In this document: positions 21,085 to 32,502 of the stretch, piece by piece
Numbering within the stretch: position 1 is the stretch's first letter
How the letters are laid out: each line of letters begins with the position of its first letter
DNA from: Rhexocercosporidium sp. MPI-PUGE-AT-0058
Taxonomy: Eukaryota; Ascomycota; Leotiomycetes; Helotiales
NCBI GenBank assembly: GCA_020746875.1
Contig: JAGTJL010000011.1
Location: 2,325,871 to 2,389,870 of the forward strand
Direction: 5' to 3'
Length of the DNA stretch: 64,000 bases
Position numbers and translations under genes: made by a program
Notes under the pieces: model-generated
What the model was told of the DNA's origin: nothing
Database searches by the model: none
What the model saw: the letters and a program-made list of their open reading frames with translations, nothing else

Positions 21085-21724
21085 TCACAAGTCAGCAAAG
21101 TCAAGGATGACAATTGCCAGATTTCCCGTCACCCTATCCTGACCAATAATCTTTCCAGTCACAAATGCAGTTGCGCCTTCTTCGCGAAATTTGAAGCGTT
21201 TCCACTTCGGTGTATTATCCTTGTAGCAATCGACTACAAAGTCAACCTTTCCTTCACCCTTTTCATAACCGCGGCAAACAAGCTCGAAGGACTCCGTTTC
21301 AATGTTAGACCTCCCAGTAGTCCCTACAACTGTCACTACTGCTGGTAGAAACGGTCTCGGCGCATTGACTTGAAGTATGGTGTCCGAGGCCCTGGCATTT
21401 TTCAGTTTTAGCCCTAAGCTTCACGTTTATTCCAGCGAACCTTGTCATCTCAAATAATTGGACATAAATTACGGCTCTACCTGCTTCTATCTTCACTGCA
21501 ATCTGACCATGACAGAAAACGAAGCTACCCGGGCTTGGGCCGGCAGGGGAATCTGGGCGGTACTGTCTATGAATTGTTCGTATGTCGCTAGGATCGACAG
21601 TCTCAAAGGCAGCAGAGTGGTCCGCCCGAATTTGTGACGTTCCCGTCCAATATGTGCTATTGAAATTTTGCACGTCCCTTTCGGAGGTGCTCAGCACACA
21701 ACTGACATGAATTACTGCGGCCAT
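21085..21724 (-). CDS. Small two-exon protein of unknown function
   Basis: Exons 21724-21441 and 21391-21085 join through a 49 nt intron (GTTCGC donor, GGCTAAAAC branch, CCAG acceptor) to give 196 residues. ATG at 21724 begins MAAVIHVSCVLSTSER. The middle (SFVFCHGQIAVKIEAGRAVIYV) and the C-terminal half (ESFELVCRGYEKGEGKVDFV, TGKIIGQDRVTGNLAIVILD) are rich in alternating hydrophobic residues and Gly turns, suggesting a compact beta-barrel or OB-like fold. There is no signal peptide or membrane helix. I do not recognise the family. The exact phase restoration and lack of stops argue that it is a real gene. Confidence 0.6.
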
Positions 21725-22178
21725 TCGCTTCGCTGATCTATTGAGTTGAGTCCCAAATATAAATCTGAAGAAACTTGGAGTGTTGAAGCCAGAGGATGGG
21801 TCCTTGTCAGATTTATCCCACGGGTTTCCAAGTTCAGGAGACGTGTGTCATGATCTGATAGGCTCAACACTCCAAAAATTCACTGCGTTGACCAAGTCAT
21901 CTTTGACGCAAGGCTTACCTTGGAATGAGCCTTGGTGACCCCCCTGTTGCACCCATATGCACCGGTTGGGGCTACCTGCATATTCAGCTGAGGCAGGTTG
22001 TGCTGACTAAGCAGTCTTATGGCTCTGGTGAATCACCAGGTTTGTACGGAAGGGAGTGCCACGTCACATCGCAGTTTTGGCCACTTTTATCGTCGAGGTT
22101 TTACGATCACCTGTTCATCCTTTATATTATTGCTAACAGATTCCTTTGTTATCAGTATCCTCATACACTTTATTCATC

Positions 22179-23402
22179 ATGGGCAGGTTTAAAAAGCCTG
22201 TTCCAAAAGGGTTCAAGTGCGAGAATTGCGGCCGTTCGTTTAGCAACGAGCGTGCTCTTGGCCAACATCTCAGTTCCAATGTTCATGCTCCCGTGATCAA
22301 TCCCGACGAAGATATTCCTCCTGTTGCCCGTTCTCCGCCTGTCGCTTTTGACACGCCATTATTCAAACCACTGGTACCGGGTCCAATAGATTTTAGTGAC
22401 AAACCCAAGGAGGTCGAAATTCCAAGAAAGGATAACGCAACGTCGAAACTCTACATCTTAACGCCTCTTCCAGGCAAGGGCCAAGGACTCATCGCAGTGC
22501 AAGATATCTCAAAAGGCACGCGGATTATCTCTGAAAAGCCATTGTTTCGGATACCGAGATCTGGGATCGGGATCGAACAGCCAGCTCTTGAAAAAGCGAT
22601 TGACAGAAAACTTAACCTACTCTCGCAGGACGGTCAAAGGGCTTTCCTTTCCCTCTACAATAATGCGCCAGGCGATTCTTACCCGTTGAGTGGCATCGTC
22701 AAGACCAACGCCCTTCCACTAGGAACTAGTGCGTCAGAAGGTGGACTGTTTCCTGAAGCATCAAGGATCAATCACGCATGTGTCCCAAATTGCCAACACA
22801 CATGGAATGACAATATTGGAGAAGAAACAATCCACGCCGTTCGACACATATCTAAGGGCGAGGAAATAACAATCAGCTACGCAGATACAGGAACATTCGA
22901 AAGTCGACGTCGTCACCTCAAGAAATCATTCGCTTTCGATTGTAGTTGCGAGCTCTGCAGTTTGCCAGAAGCTGCACGAGAAGTTAGTAACAGTCGCCAG
23001 AGTGAGATCAAGCGACTCGACGAGCTCATCGGCGATGGATCTCGTCTCTTTTCCAATCCAGAAAGATGCCTTGAGGATGTCCACACCCTGCTGACACTAC
23101 TGGAAGCCGAAAATATCACCGATGCGCGAGTACCCAGGGCGTATTACGACGCGCTCCAAATTGCCATCGCGCATGGAGACCAGGCTAGGGCAAAAGTCTT
23201 TGCTCAGAGGGCGTACGAAGCGAGATTGTGCTGTGAGGGGGATGATAGCCCGCTGACCACCCGTATGAAATCTCTGGCCGCAAGGCCAGCAGAGCATCGG
23301 TTGTTTGGGACGTCGAGTAGATGGAGACTGTCTGGAAAGCTGATTCCAAAGACGTTGGAAGGCGAGAGGTTTGAGGCTTGGCTCTGGAGCCGAAACAGAT
23401 AG
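22179..23402 (+). CDS. C2H2 zinc finger plus SET domain protein (SMYD-like lysine methyltransferase family)
   Basis: Start chosen at ATG 22179 (MGRFKKPVPKGFKCENCG), giving 407 residues. A C2H2 finger lies at residues 14-36 (Cys14, Cys17, His30, His36). The SET domain begins near residue 90 (GKGQGLIAVQDISKGTRII). It contains the cofactor-binding motif RINHACVPNCQHTW and GEEITISYAD, then a post-SET cysteine cluster CSCELC. The C-terminal helical part (RAYYDALQIAIAHGDQARAK) resembles the TPR-like tail of SMYD-type enzymes. Family members transfer methyl groups from S-adenosylmethionine to lysine. The combination of an N-terminal finger and SET in a single exon recurs in filamentous fungi. Target unknown; nuclear or cytoplasmic. 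Confidence 0.88.
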   Translation: MGRFKKPVPKGFKCENCGRSFSNERALGQHLSSNVHAPVINPDEDIPPVARSPPVAFDTPLFKPLVPGPIDFSDKPKEVEIPRKDNATSKLYILTPLPGKGQGLIAVQDISKGTRIISEKPLFRIPRSGIGIEQPALEKAIDRKLNLLSQDGQRAFLSLYNNAPGDSYPLSGIVKTNALPLGTSASEGGLFPEASRINHACVPNCQHTWNDNIGEETIHAVRHISKGEEITISYADTGTFESRRRHLKKSFAFDCSCELCSLPEAAREVSNSRQSEIKRLDELIGDGSRLFSNPERCLEDVHTLLTLLEAENITDARVPRAYYDALQIAIAHGDQARAKVFAQRAYEARLCCEGDDSPLTTRMKSLAARPAEHRLFGTSSRWRLSGKLIPKTLEGERFEAWLWSRNR

Positions 23403-25079
23403 AGCTTATCATTGGACGCCCTCATGATTCTCAGCTAGTTGCAGTAGTTTCCCTTATTAAGCGATTCTCTTTCATTCCAGCTTAGAGTACTCGCCCCTTG
23501 CAAATCATATAACGGCAATGGCCAATTAATTATGCTGCAATCCCATCATAACCGACCCTACGCCTTGCTGAGCTAAGCTCCTTCTTTCCGGTTGCATCAA
23601 CATGTCTTATTTTGCTTTATTATTTAATTGATTTGAAGTAAATCGTAAGTGGCAAAATACAGTTTATATCATATCTTCTCTATCGCTGTTCTCCTTTTAT
23701 TGCCGCGCTTTCTCTCACTCTCGCCTTATCAGTGAACGTCCCAAATCTCTCCTGCCCTCCCTATTCTCGTTTACTCTCTGAGCTAAGTGTAACGAGGGGC
23801 AGGACTGAAAAGATGAGATTTGGTGTGAATGATGATTCCATTACTTCGGGGGAAACTAGGTCTATATAACTACTTTTAGGCGCCAAGCTATTTAGCTCTC
23901 GCATCGGTTATTAGCTTTATATTGAAACTAGCTTTGTATCAAGACTAGCTTTATATTACCAGAGCTTCCGAGGTTTAAAACACGGAAGCTTAAGGCTTGA
24001 TGAAGCCACTGTTTTAGCCCTGAATAACCCTTTACCGGAGCTTAAAGCTTCCGAGGTTCAAAGCACGGAAGCCGAGGCTTTATGCGAAGCCGGAGCTTTA
24101 TGCAAAGGTAGTTGAGTTATGGAAAGGTATGCTTAATATAATCTTATATTATTAAGCGAGTTTAGCCGAGGCTTAATATAATCTTATAATATAATGCCAT
24201 AATTGGTATCTCGATATGGGATATTGGGAGATGAACTTCACAGTAAAGTGTGACAACTGATTAGTTCATTTTAGGGTGTGTGTCTCTTAAGTACATAGTT
24301 TTAAGTGAACTCCATAAAAATGTCTGCGTTTAAGGGATTATATATTATTATTAAGATATTCACGACTAGACCAGGAAGCATTGAAGTGCGGGGTTATTGA
24401 TTGACTTGTAGTATTAATTATAGTAATTATGCGATCTGTAGATACGCTCTCTAATAACCAGTAGTCTGACTAGCGTAGCAGAGTTTACATCCGACTCTGT
24501 CTATATGACTAACCCGTGACCTAAACCAGCATAAACCTGCAACATATATTGATCGGTAAAACAGTTTACATGGATATAAAAATGAACTGTGACGAGCCAT
24601 AGAATTAAGAAACCAAAGGATGCTTCAACAAGTAGCCAAAGAGACTTTATCGAGAGATATTCTAGCAGTCCTAAACCACATCGACCTCCATGACTCGGAA
24701 GTATAGTATGCTCAGGAACGTCTTAAATTATTCTCCGAAGTCAGCCTTTATGCCTTTCTATTTTTGCCGAGATAATTATAGCTCGTACGTCCTTATAAGA
24801 ATCGTAATCGTATCATATTTTGGCTTAATGGACTTAATAATTCTTTTATTTAAGCGAGTATCGCGCTGATATGTACTTAGTCTAATTGCAAATAATATTT
24901 CCTTAAAGTTTCCTTTAAAATAAAATATTATATAATAAAGTTCGTTGATAATATATAAGCTAAGAAAATAATCTATCGCTAAAGATTAGATTTTTTGTAT
25001 ATTAGGGAATCCTTCGGCAAAGTTAATATAAAAAGGTCCCTTTTAATAAAAAGGCGTCATAAGATAAATCGTATCGAGA
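23403..25079. other. AT-rich intergenic relic tract with a short repeated motif at 23960-24085
   Basis: The motif GCTTCCGAGGTT(T/C)AAA(A/G)CACGGAAGC occurs twice (about 23967 and 24048); each copy is itself a weak inverted repeat (GCTTCCG..CGGAAGC). Two similar AATATAATCTTAT stretches follow at 24134-24190. From about 24240 the tract is RIP-like AT-rich. No gene is supported. Confidence 0.45.
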
Positions 25080-25605
25080 GCCGGATCGAAGTAAATTGAC
25101 CGTGATCTTGGCATCTACTTCCGTTATCTTGCGATTGATTTTCATTTGTAGTATAGGATTCGGGCAAATCATTTGCAGATTCGCATTCGAATTCAGAGTC
25201 GTATTCAAATATAGTATTTACAGAGATGGATTCGGACAGAGGCTTGTAAAAAATAGGAGCTTCTTGGCGAACTTTTGGCAGACGTGAAGTGCTGTAAGAG
25301 GACGAGCGTCCCTAAAGACGAATGGATTTTTTGCGTAGTCTTCTTTCTGAACGTACGCTGCCCGAATAACGCGGGGGCCAGAGAGAGAATATCGCCAAAT
25401 CATATTTTGGAGTTCGGGAGGAAGGTTTAGAAATATGAAAGGTTTTAAGAGGATTTGCTTTGGGAAGTTTCCGCGTAGTAGGTATTCTCCTCTTGAGCAG
25501 ACCTTTACTTTGAGCCGCCGTATTAGGTCGAGATTTAAATAACGTTATGGGAAATTTTTCGACCCTGTGCGAAATGCTCATTAATTCCTGAGAGAACATT
25601 TTCAT
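25080..25605 (-). pseudogene. Unrecognised coding relic
   Basis: A minus-strand frame from about 25605 reads ELMSISHRVEKFPITLFKSR and KPSSRTPKYDLAIFSLW. After one stop it continues in frame as RLPKVRQEAPIFYKPLSE and FEYDSEFECESANDLPESY. Amino-acid composition looks protein-like and acidic toward the end, but no known domain is seen. It is probably a fragment of a repeat-encoded protein. Confidence 0.3.
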
Positions 25606-25708
25606 TTAGGAAAATGAAGGAGGAATACAAAGAATGTATCGATCAAGCGCTCTAGTGCAATGGAAAGAACAAAAGTAAGTAAGCATCTGGAGCCTGCATG
25701 GGGACCGA

Positions 25709-26005
25709 TTGGAACCGCGCATCGCGGGGACAAAGTGGCGTTATGAACTGGCTAACAGAGCCCACTCTATATTTGGAATTAAAGGGTCAAAATTTGGCTC
25801 CCTGTCGATGCTGCGAGAGCCTAGACACCAACTACGCGAATCAATCGGAGACCGCTTCAACAACCTCACAACAATGCTAGGTGGTAGAACACAAAAGGGG
25901 AGCAAGATCACAGCCAAAAAACTTGACGCCGTTTTAGACTTTATAGAGCTATTTGGGAAATTTAGGAATAGAGACACAGAACCAGAGAGCACGAACGCTG
26001 GGTAA
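25709..26005 (+). other. Open frame of about 98 codons, unrecognised
   Basis: It begins with TTG rather than ATG and contains KWRYELANRAHSIFGIKGSK and DAVLDFIELFGKF. No splice partners or domain were identified; it may be a truncated relic. Reported because the surrounding 2 kb has nothing better. Confidence 0.2.
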
Positions 26006-26788
26006 GAGAGAATCCTCCTTCATGTAATTTTCGAATAACGAACTGTACATTAAATATAGAAGTAACTAGTAGGTAGCCTGCATATCCGAGAAAGGATGGG
26101 TCAGGATAAGTGATATTCAGGATCTAGTGTGAGTCGAGCCTTCGCTCAGATTTTATTGTTGTTGATCAAGGATCTAGATTCGGCTCTGCCTTTTCTATAT
26201 TTAGCAATTGTGAATCATTGAGTGTCTAAGTTTGACTAGCTCTACTGTTCCACATTGTTCGACTGCGAGGAAGGTCCAACTAGGGCATGCATAGACTCTT
26301 TCATTATTTCAGGGCTTTTTGATACTAGAAGGAACAGCTAATTCTAAACATTGAACTATGTACTGACATGATACGAGATAAGGTGGGGTATATGGCTGTC
26401 ATGGTCAGATGTGACCCGTGGTAAGCCTAGCCGAGTCGAGACATCTGACAAACTACCCTAACGCACAGTCACTTGACAATTGTTATGTGAAATTTCTTTG
26501 CATTTATAATATTTATCAAATTAAATTTACACCCACTCTTTGAATCTTCAAAAGGGTTCTAATAATGGCACCGAGAATTCAAGTTCCTCCAACACAATGC
26601 GTATGACTTGCCCTGAATCACAGCGACGACGTTGCACGACAAAGGAGAACGAGGAGACAATACACCTAGCAAGCGAAGACCGGAGGCAAAACTGAAGCCA
26701 TGAATTTTAGGAGCGTTGAAGCTCTCTCCTGCTCGCTATCGCGCTGAATCACATAAAGGCGGGGCATATACGAAAGATGAGCTATATG

Positions 26789-27097
26789 TTATGAGTATTT
26801 GGACATGCATTTCCCAGTTGTAATCGTAAGATCCCAGTTTTTGGCAATAGGCTGGCAGTTGAAGATAAATTCCAATGACCCGAGAAAAGGGTAGATGACT
26901 GTTGTTGTTACCCATACCGCGATCCTGAATGGTTGGTTGATAGGGCGAGAGTCGGAGGCAGAACGGGAGCTCTCCTTGTGTGCCGTTCTGGCGCCAATGA
27001 AAAGAGAATTAAAGCCTACCCAGCGGCATAGCACCTTGATGTTGGGGAGCCTAGTTTGTGATGGGAGGTTAATGTCTTGGGGTAAGCCTAAATTCAA
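26789..27097 (-). pseudogene. Fragment of a fungal rhodopsin-like (Fung_rhodopsin) membrane protein
   Basis: The translation ends in QPFRIAVWVTTTVIYPFLGS followed by LEFIFNCQPIAKNWDLTITTGKC. The F.C.PI...WD......G.C pattern, just after a membrane helix, is characteristic of the seven-helix fungal rhodopsin-type family. Helices expected after this cysteine (next residues KYS, then stop) and the N-terminal helices are missing. The fragment is therefore truncated on both sides. Likely an old gene remnant. Confidence 0.55.
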
Positions 27098-27391
27098 GCG
27101 TAATTCATGAACTTACAAAGCAGCTTTTGATACGATTTAGCTAAAGCAGACGCTCCGGTATGCATTACAATTAGATTAGTCCCCTTGAGCAGTCGTAATA
27201 TGCAGGGGATGCCCCTCCCACAAGCATGACATCATAATATGTCGGATTCAAATGGTGACGTCTCAATTTCATTAAGTGTAGCTTGGCACGCCTTTCCCCC
27301 TACATGCGCCCATGGCGGGGTATATTGCCCCGCCTTCACCCTCCAAGTGTGAACAAAGATCTCAGCTGTTTACGACTATCCGTAGGTCATC

Positions 27392-27950
27392 ATGGAACCT
27401 TCAGAGTCCCGACCAGACAAATTATCAGGTGGTTGCCTCTGCGGCTCCATCCGCTACACCATCACAATTACTCCAGATATGGAATGGCCTCCTACGCACG
27501 TGCGTTATTTCTAGTCCGAATTCCAGCCCGCGAGAAAATTGTTCCGCCTGACTGCGGCTAACGCAAAACCAGAATGGATCCTGCCAATGCACCCTCTGCC
27601 GCAAATTTACTGGCGCCCTCGTGCACCAAGGCTGCACCTTCCCCAACTCCGCTATTAGTCCTCAGTTTACCAGTAATGCCAGCTACACGCAATTCGCCAG
27701 CTCTGAAAAGGGTGTCAGAGGTTTCTGCCGTGTTTGTGGGAGTAGTTTGACTTTCAATTATATTGGGCTTGATAAGACGGAAATCCTGCTTGGGACGGTA
27801 GACGAGGAGATCTTGAAGAGCAAGGTGGGTACTGAGTTGTGCTCATCGAAGGACCATAGCTGGTGTGAGAATGCTGTCAAGGCTGTTACGGATATTATGC
27901 CAGGAAATTTATGGAGTCAGGAACACGGGAGTGAGAAGATAAGCCAGTAG
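27392..27950 (+). CDS. GFA/CENP-V family zinc-binding protein (glutathione-dependent formaldehyde-activating-like)
   Basis: Exon 1 (27392-27499) starts MEPSESRPDKLSGGCLCGSI; exon 2 is 27573-27950. The 73 nt intron (GTGCGT, branch GGCTAAC, CCAG) is phase 0. The 161-residue product has the family cysteines: GGCLCGSIRY near residue 14, CQCTLCRKFTGA just after the junction (the first Cys pair normally reads CHCxxC), and FCRVCGSSL near residue 86. These bind two zinc ions in GFA-fold enzymes, which bind glutathione adducts or act as small-molecule carbon-sulfur lyases. Length is normal. Promoter sequence upstream is ordinary, and the gene stands alone among relics. Substrate unknown. Confidence 0.8.
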
Positions 27951-28522
27951 TGGGAGCGTTCGGATTTGTCTTTGAAATAGGAGGGAGTCATACACTGTTC
28001 CAGCTACGCTGGCTGGTATTGTAACTCCCACAGGCTTACCTTATCATCTAAGTACCCACGTACTTCATCTCGCAGTTCATCGCTTAGCTGGTCAGTTCCT
28101 GAGACTAAAACTGGTCAGCGAATCAATTAAACCATTTTTAAAAAATGAATACTTTTATTGGAATGAAACCTTACCCATTACCAGCGCTCCTCTCCGCTCT
28201 TCCATCTCCCCTTGTACTCTTCTGATATATTTCCCTTCCGCCTCTTCTCGAAGAATCGTTGTCAGATCGGCCGTACCACTGTACACTATAGCACGTCGAC
28301 CAAAAGCCACCCGGGACTATAGATTTAAATTATATCATCCCATTCATTGCAAGTGTGGTTGAAATTAAAGTCAGTAAATGCACCACTAACTTGCAGTGAC
28401 TTCATTGAAGAGGCACGTTCAGAGCGTGATGACAGGTCAACGCTTGAGCAATACCTCCTCGCCCCTTAGTTAAGCGGGATCGTACTGATAGCTGCTACTG
28501 CTGGTAATATTCGGTCAGGTTC
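27951..28522. other. Intergenic, no gene recognised
   Basis: Ordinary to AT-rich composition; no motif-bearing frame on either strand. Confidence 0.4.
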
Positions 28523-30077
28523 TTAGGATGATAGTTTGAGACGTTTGCGCGATGAAGCCAGGTCTACCTCAATTGACCGTGGTCGTGGAGTCCGGCCTTG
28601 CCGATTTGGGCATGGCGCCTCGGAGAGAACTTCAAGTAGTTCCACGTAGTGCACTTCGTGGTCAAACCGAGCGAACGTTGATAGAGGCATTAAATCATGC
28701 CGAGTATTTAAGAGGTGCTGAGCGTTAGGAAGAATACTTTCCACGAAAGGTTTTGTATTTTTTAAGGGGAGGTTCTTAATAATGTCCCTTACTCCTCTAT
28801 CTAGAGCCTTACTTAGACTGGGTAGTTCGGGAAAAGCATTAGTAACGTAGTATACGAGCGCGATAACTTCATTATCCGACAGCTTTACGTTATTATTATT
28901 AAACTTTAGCTAGCAATTATTAGTTTGAATACGGAGCTACTTGCATACGTCTTATTGCCTCTTAACTCGCGAGGAGGAGGAAGCCGAGCCCGAAATACCC
29001 CGATAATCTTGTTAGCCGCTTACTGAGGCGGTTTTGCCTATATAAGAGTTGTTTTCGTCTCTCTTTCTTTTCAATAAGACCCTAATATTTAAAATATAAA
29101 CGCTTTAAGAGGAACTCTATCGCGTAAGTAATAGCTCCAACTCCGGACTGTTTTTGTATCTTAGACTTCTTTATCTCGTCAACGATTGTCACGTAATACT
29201 AATACTAGAGAATTCGGCGCAGTAGCATATGTAGATCTGTATATGTTTGCCCCTTAAGGACAGTAATACTATATAATATCTTTATAAAATAGTTCGCAAT
29301 CGAGTCTTTGCTTGACGGTGCCCGTAGGTCTGACGGATCCCATATGCCTGCCGAGAGAAGGAGCCGATCTCTCAAGGACGGGACGACATTATCGCGAACT
29401 AATAAATCTCTAGTTTTTATAACTTTAGATAATGTGGTCTGACTCATAATTGGGCTAAACATTAGTATTATAATACTAAGAGCTTGGAGATACTTCATCG
29501 AAGGGCCAGGAGCTAGCGTGTTACTCGGTCGGTCCGCAGTATCAAAGACGAGGCGTTGAGGGCCCGGCTTTGCACTCTTTTTACGACAATCATAAAACAA
29601 TAGCGTTGGGGAGTCGTCGAGGCAGCTACGGCTAGGGCTAGGTCGCCGCATAAGTGTCGCTAATGTTAATTTATCAGAGAAAGCGGTTGCGAAGGAGGGA
29701 CTCTGAGATAGGGAAGAACTTAGCGTCGTTTGGGAACTAGAAGCTCGTTCACTGGCTAACGGGGATGTTGACTGCGACGCTGAGGAGAGTAGAATAACCG
29801 TAGGGGAAGTAGAGTGGGGCAGTATAGTAATAGGAAAAGGCGGATTAGTGCCTGTCGTAGATATTGACGAGAGCAGGGCCGGGGAAGCGTGGGGGTTTCC
29901 CCTGCGAGCGTCTGTCACAGACTTTGCATTTAAAGGTAAAGGAATATGCGAATCATTATTCGTACGCGAATATTGTAATAGGCGAGACGGTGCCGATATA
30001 TTTGACGGATGAGCATGGGCTTTGGTAGTATACGACGAAGCAGAGGAGCCGTGCTGACCTTCAGCCTGCTCAATCAA
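28523..30077 (-). pseudogene. Large unrecognised repeat-type ORF with RIP-like middle
   Basis: The minus strand carries a 290-codon frame (30077-29205): a Ser/Thr-rich N-terminal region (SSASQSTSPLASERASSSQT) and then a helical part ending SIANYFIKILYSITVLKGQT. Beyond stops in an AT-rich stretch (about 28925-29205) it continues with similar character (VDEIKKSKIQKQSGVGAITY). A second open segment (about 28920-28523) reads SDNEVIALVYYVTNAFPELP, then FVESILPNAQHLLNTRHDL and DLASSRKRLKLSS. The pieces look like one original protein. I do not recognise a domain. The RIP-like interior implies it belongs to a repeat family. Confidence 0.45.
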
Positions 30078-30181
30078 ATTCGAGACACGAAAGGCAAGAG
30101 TCAGTCTCCACCCCCGCCTCTCTTCCCGTCCGATAACCTGCTCATAGAACCCAGTGTGCTCCGTACAAAATTAGTTTCGGA

Positions 30182-30247
30182 GGATTTTTAGCTCTGCACG
30201 AATATCTGGATATAGCTAGAAGTCCCTCCGTGCAGAGCTAAAAATCC
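30182..30247. repeat. Perfect 19 bp inverted repeat (hairpin, 28 nt loop)
   Basis: The arm GGATTTTTAGCTCTGCACG at 30182-30200 is exactly reverse-complemented at 30229-30247. The structure sits about 105 bp before the start of the 28523-30077 relic ORF, so it could be an element end or a regulatory hairpin. Confidence 0.85.
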
Positions 30248-31152
30248 CATGCTTGCTTGATGTAGCAAGTTCACGGAAGATTAGATAGTCTCACCTTTTG
30301 TCTTTCTACTCATTCTCTCCAACACTTCGCCTCTGCATCTTGGGCTATGTAAAATCTTGTTTCTATAAAAAAAACAGAGAACTTGAACCATCCCAATCCA
30401 GGAACGAATATTCATAAGGCTCATTGATCGCCCTTTCTCGATCCAGTTCCCATGCTATAGGAGGAAGATGTGGTAGCATTTGGGGCCACAGAGCGACCTC
30501 AGCAATTATTAAGCGAGAGGATGCGCTGCGCAGCGTCCTTAGATTCTTTTGATGGCGTAAAATTAGCCAGCACGCGGGTGCCTCACGAAAAGCTGGCCAT
30601 AATAAGCGTACCTCCTCACCTTGCGAAGTGGTGCATTGGGAGGTTGGTGTAACTATGAATTAGTTTCTGTACTCTTTAGATTCACTTTCGAGTAGCCTAG
30701 GTAGACTTGGACATGTCCTTCCTCCAAGAAGGGATCAGGTATTTCAGTTAAAGTCGAGGAGTTTCAAAGCTAACCTGAGCTTGCCACAACCGAGGATCCG
30801 GTTTTTTTTTTTTTTTTTTTTCCATAGATGCCAGTAATCATATTGGCTATTCTGGCTCCTCAAATGGTTCTTGGGACGATGGGTTGGCTATCGAAGTACC
30901 TGGGAACGAGGACTTTGGGAACAAGGATTATTTCCAGTCAGCTACATGCCCTCTGCTACCATGCGCTTCGATCGTGCTGTAGAAATATCTAGAATATAAC
31001 TCTTCATCAAATCTTGTCTGTTCCCCTCCCCCCCCCCCCCCCAAAAATACTGGCCATAACCCCCTTATTAATGCTAATAAAAGAAAATGAAGCTCGAGCC
31101 TGGCTATATAATCCGAGCTCTTTGTAAGCCCTAGAGGTCCTTCCTCTGGCCA
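30248..31152. other. Intergenic with homopolymer tracts
   Basis: A run of 20 T (30802-30821) and a run of 15 C (31028-31042) lie within about 225 bp. No gene is supported. The 3' flank of the MFS transporter gene falls here. Confidence 0.5.
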
Positions 31153-32502
31153 TTATACCTTCTTCAACAGCTTTGGGTTGAGTCTCAACCTTGCAACAAG
31201 AACGAACACCGTAGACAGAAGCGCAATGCCACCAGCATAGAAAATAGCAGGCCGGTATGAATTGATGCTCTCGTTTTTCACACCACCAGCTGCCTGTAGC
31301 AGGTAGCCGGCTAAAGGCGTACCCATGAAGTAGCCAATACTCCAACCAGTGGTTACCATAGCCATGGCGACTCCTACCCTCGATAGGCCATACATATTCC
31401 CAATTACCGTTGGTAGCGTCGTAAAGAATGCACCATTGGCTAGGCCATTAACAAAGGCGAATACCGATAAAGTCGGCAGCATATTGCTCACGGGCCAGAT
31501 TGCAAACATACTAGTTGCATTCAACAGCGACGCCAGCAGAAACGTATTCACCGCCCCAATTTTGTCGCACAATAGTCCGCTCCCCAGCCTCCCCAGAGCT
31601 CCACACAAATTGAAGCCCGCTACAAGATAAGCTCCGACTGTCGAGGATAGGCCCAATGACTGCGCAAATAACGGCAAGAAGTACGGTGGAATGAACAGAG
31701 CGAATACGCCTATTGAACCTGCCAGGAATATAAAGCTAAAAGTCCAATTCCGGAAGAGTGAGAAATCGAAGAATGGTTCCTGTCCTCGCGGAGGATTAAG
31801 TTCCTTCACCATAAAGGCAACGGGAATGCTTGTGGCGAGGCAACAGATTCCAACAATGCGAAACGTCCACGCAGTTCCGACGTTAACGATTGACTTGTCG
31901 AGACCAATGCTCAGCACCGTCCCGCCAAGGCCGCCGGCAAATTTGATCAGCCCGTTTGCCAACCCAAGTCTACTGCTGAAGTATTGCGGCGGAAGCACGC
32001 TCGCCACCATGAAGCACAGACTACTTCCACTTCCGTAGAGGATGCCCATCGTTCCAAATAAGCCAGCAATGTTACTTGTGGTGAAGCCGGACGTCAGTTC
32101 CCCAAGCCCGAGCATAGTGGTACCGATCAAAGCCGCGTGTCGCGCGCCAACTAGCCGTATCAAGCGCACACTGAAGAGGCTCAGGACCACGCAGCAGGTA
32201 ATGCTGAGGGACCCGACAAAAGAGAGAGTTGATGCGGAGGTTAGCCCTTGCTTGAAGAGGGCTGCTTGCATGACGCCCCATGAGTTATTGATGCCGTTGA
32301 ACCAGAAGGTGAAGAGCGCGCTGGCGATGAGACTGCTCCAGGCGTTCCATCCACCGTCAGGGATCGCGGAGAAGGCGCCAGCGCGGGGTACGGATTCATC
32401 GTCGTTTGATTGATGGTTGCCAATCTGGGCTTCTTCAGACTCGGCCGAGCCCGGATGTCGTTCGAGGGCGGTGCTATGGAGCTCGATTGTAGCCGTTGAC
32501 AT
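31153..32502 (-). CDS. Monocarboxylate-transporter-type MFS permease
   Basis: An intronless 449-codon frame starts at ATG 32502 (MSTATIELHSTALERHPG). A hydrophilic N-terminus of about 45 residues ends in AIPDGGWNAW, matching the [D/E]G[G/S][W/F][G/A]W signature of MCT (SLC16-like) transporters at the start of helix 1. About twelve membrane helices follow; the helix 4-5 region YFSSRLGLANGLIKFAGGLG and the cytoplasmic loop RLGSGLLCDKIGAVN fit the family. Fungal members move carboxylates or related small molecules across the plasma or organelle membrane. Length is typical. Divergent from the Zn2Cys6 factor across 695 bp. Substrate unknown. Confidence 0.9.
   Translation of the reverse strand: MSTATIELHSTALERHPGSAESEEAQIGNHQSNDDESVPRAGAFSAIPDGGWNAWSSLIASALFTFWFNGINNSWGVMQAALFKQGLTSASTLSFVGSLSITCCVVLSLFSVRLIRLVGARHAALIGTTMLGLGELTSGFTTSNIAGLFGTMGILYGSGSSLCFMVASVLPPQYFSSRLGLANGLIKFAGGLGGTVLSIGLDKSIVNVGTAWTFRIVGICCLATSIPVAFMVKELNPPRGQEPFFDFSLFRNWTFSFIFLAGSIGVFALFIPPYFLPLFAQSLGLSSTVGAYLVAGFNLCGALGRLGSGLLCDKIGAVNTFLLASLLNATSMFAIWPVSNMLPTLSVFAFVNGLANGAFFTTLPTVIGNMYGLSRVGVAMAMVTTGWSIGYFMGTPLAGYLLQAAGGVKNESINSYRPAIFYAGGIALLSTVFVLVARLRLNPKLLKKV

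Noticed and set aside
31349..32413. Plus-strand frames of 93-123 codons
   Set aside because: Shadows of the MFS transporter; no start context or domain.
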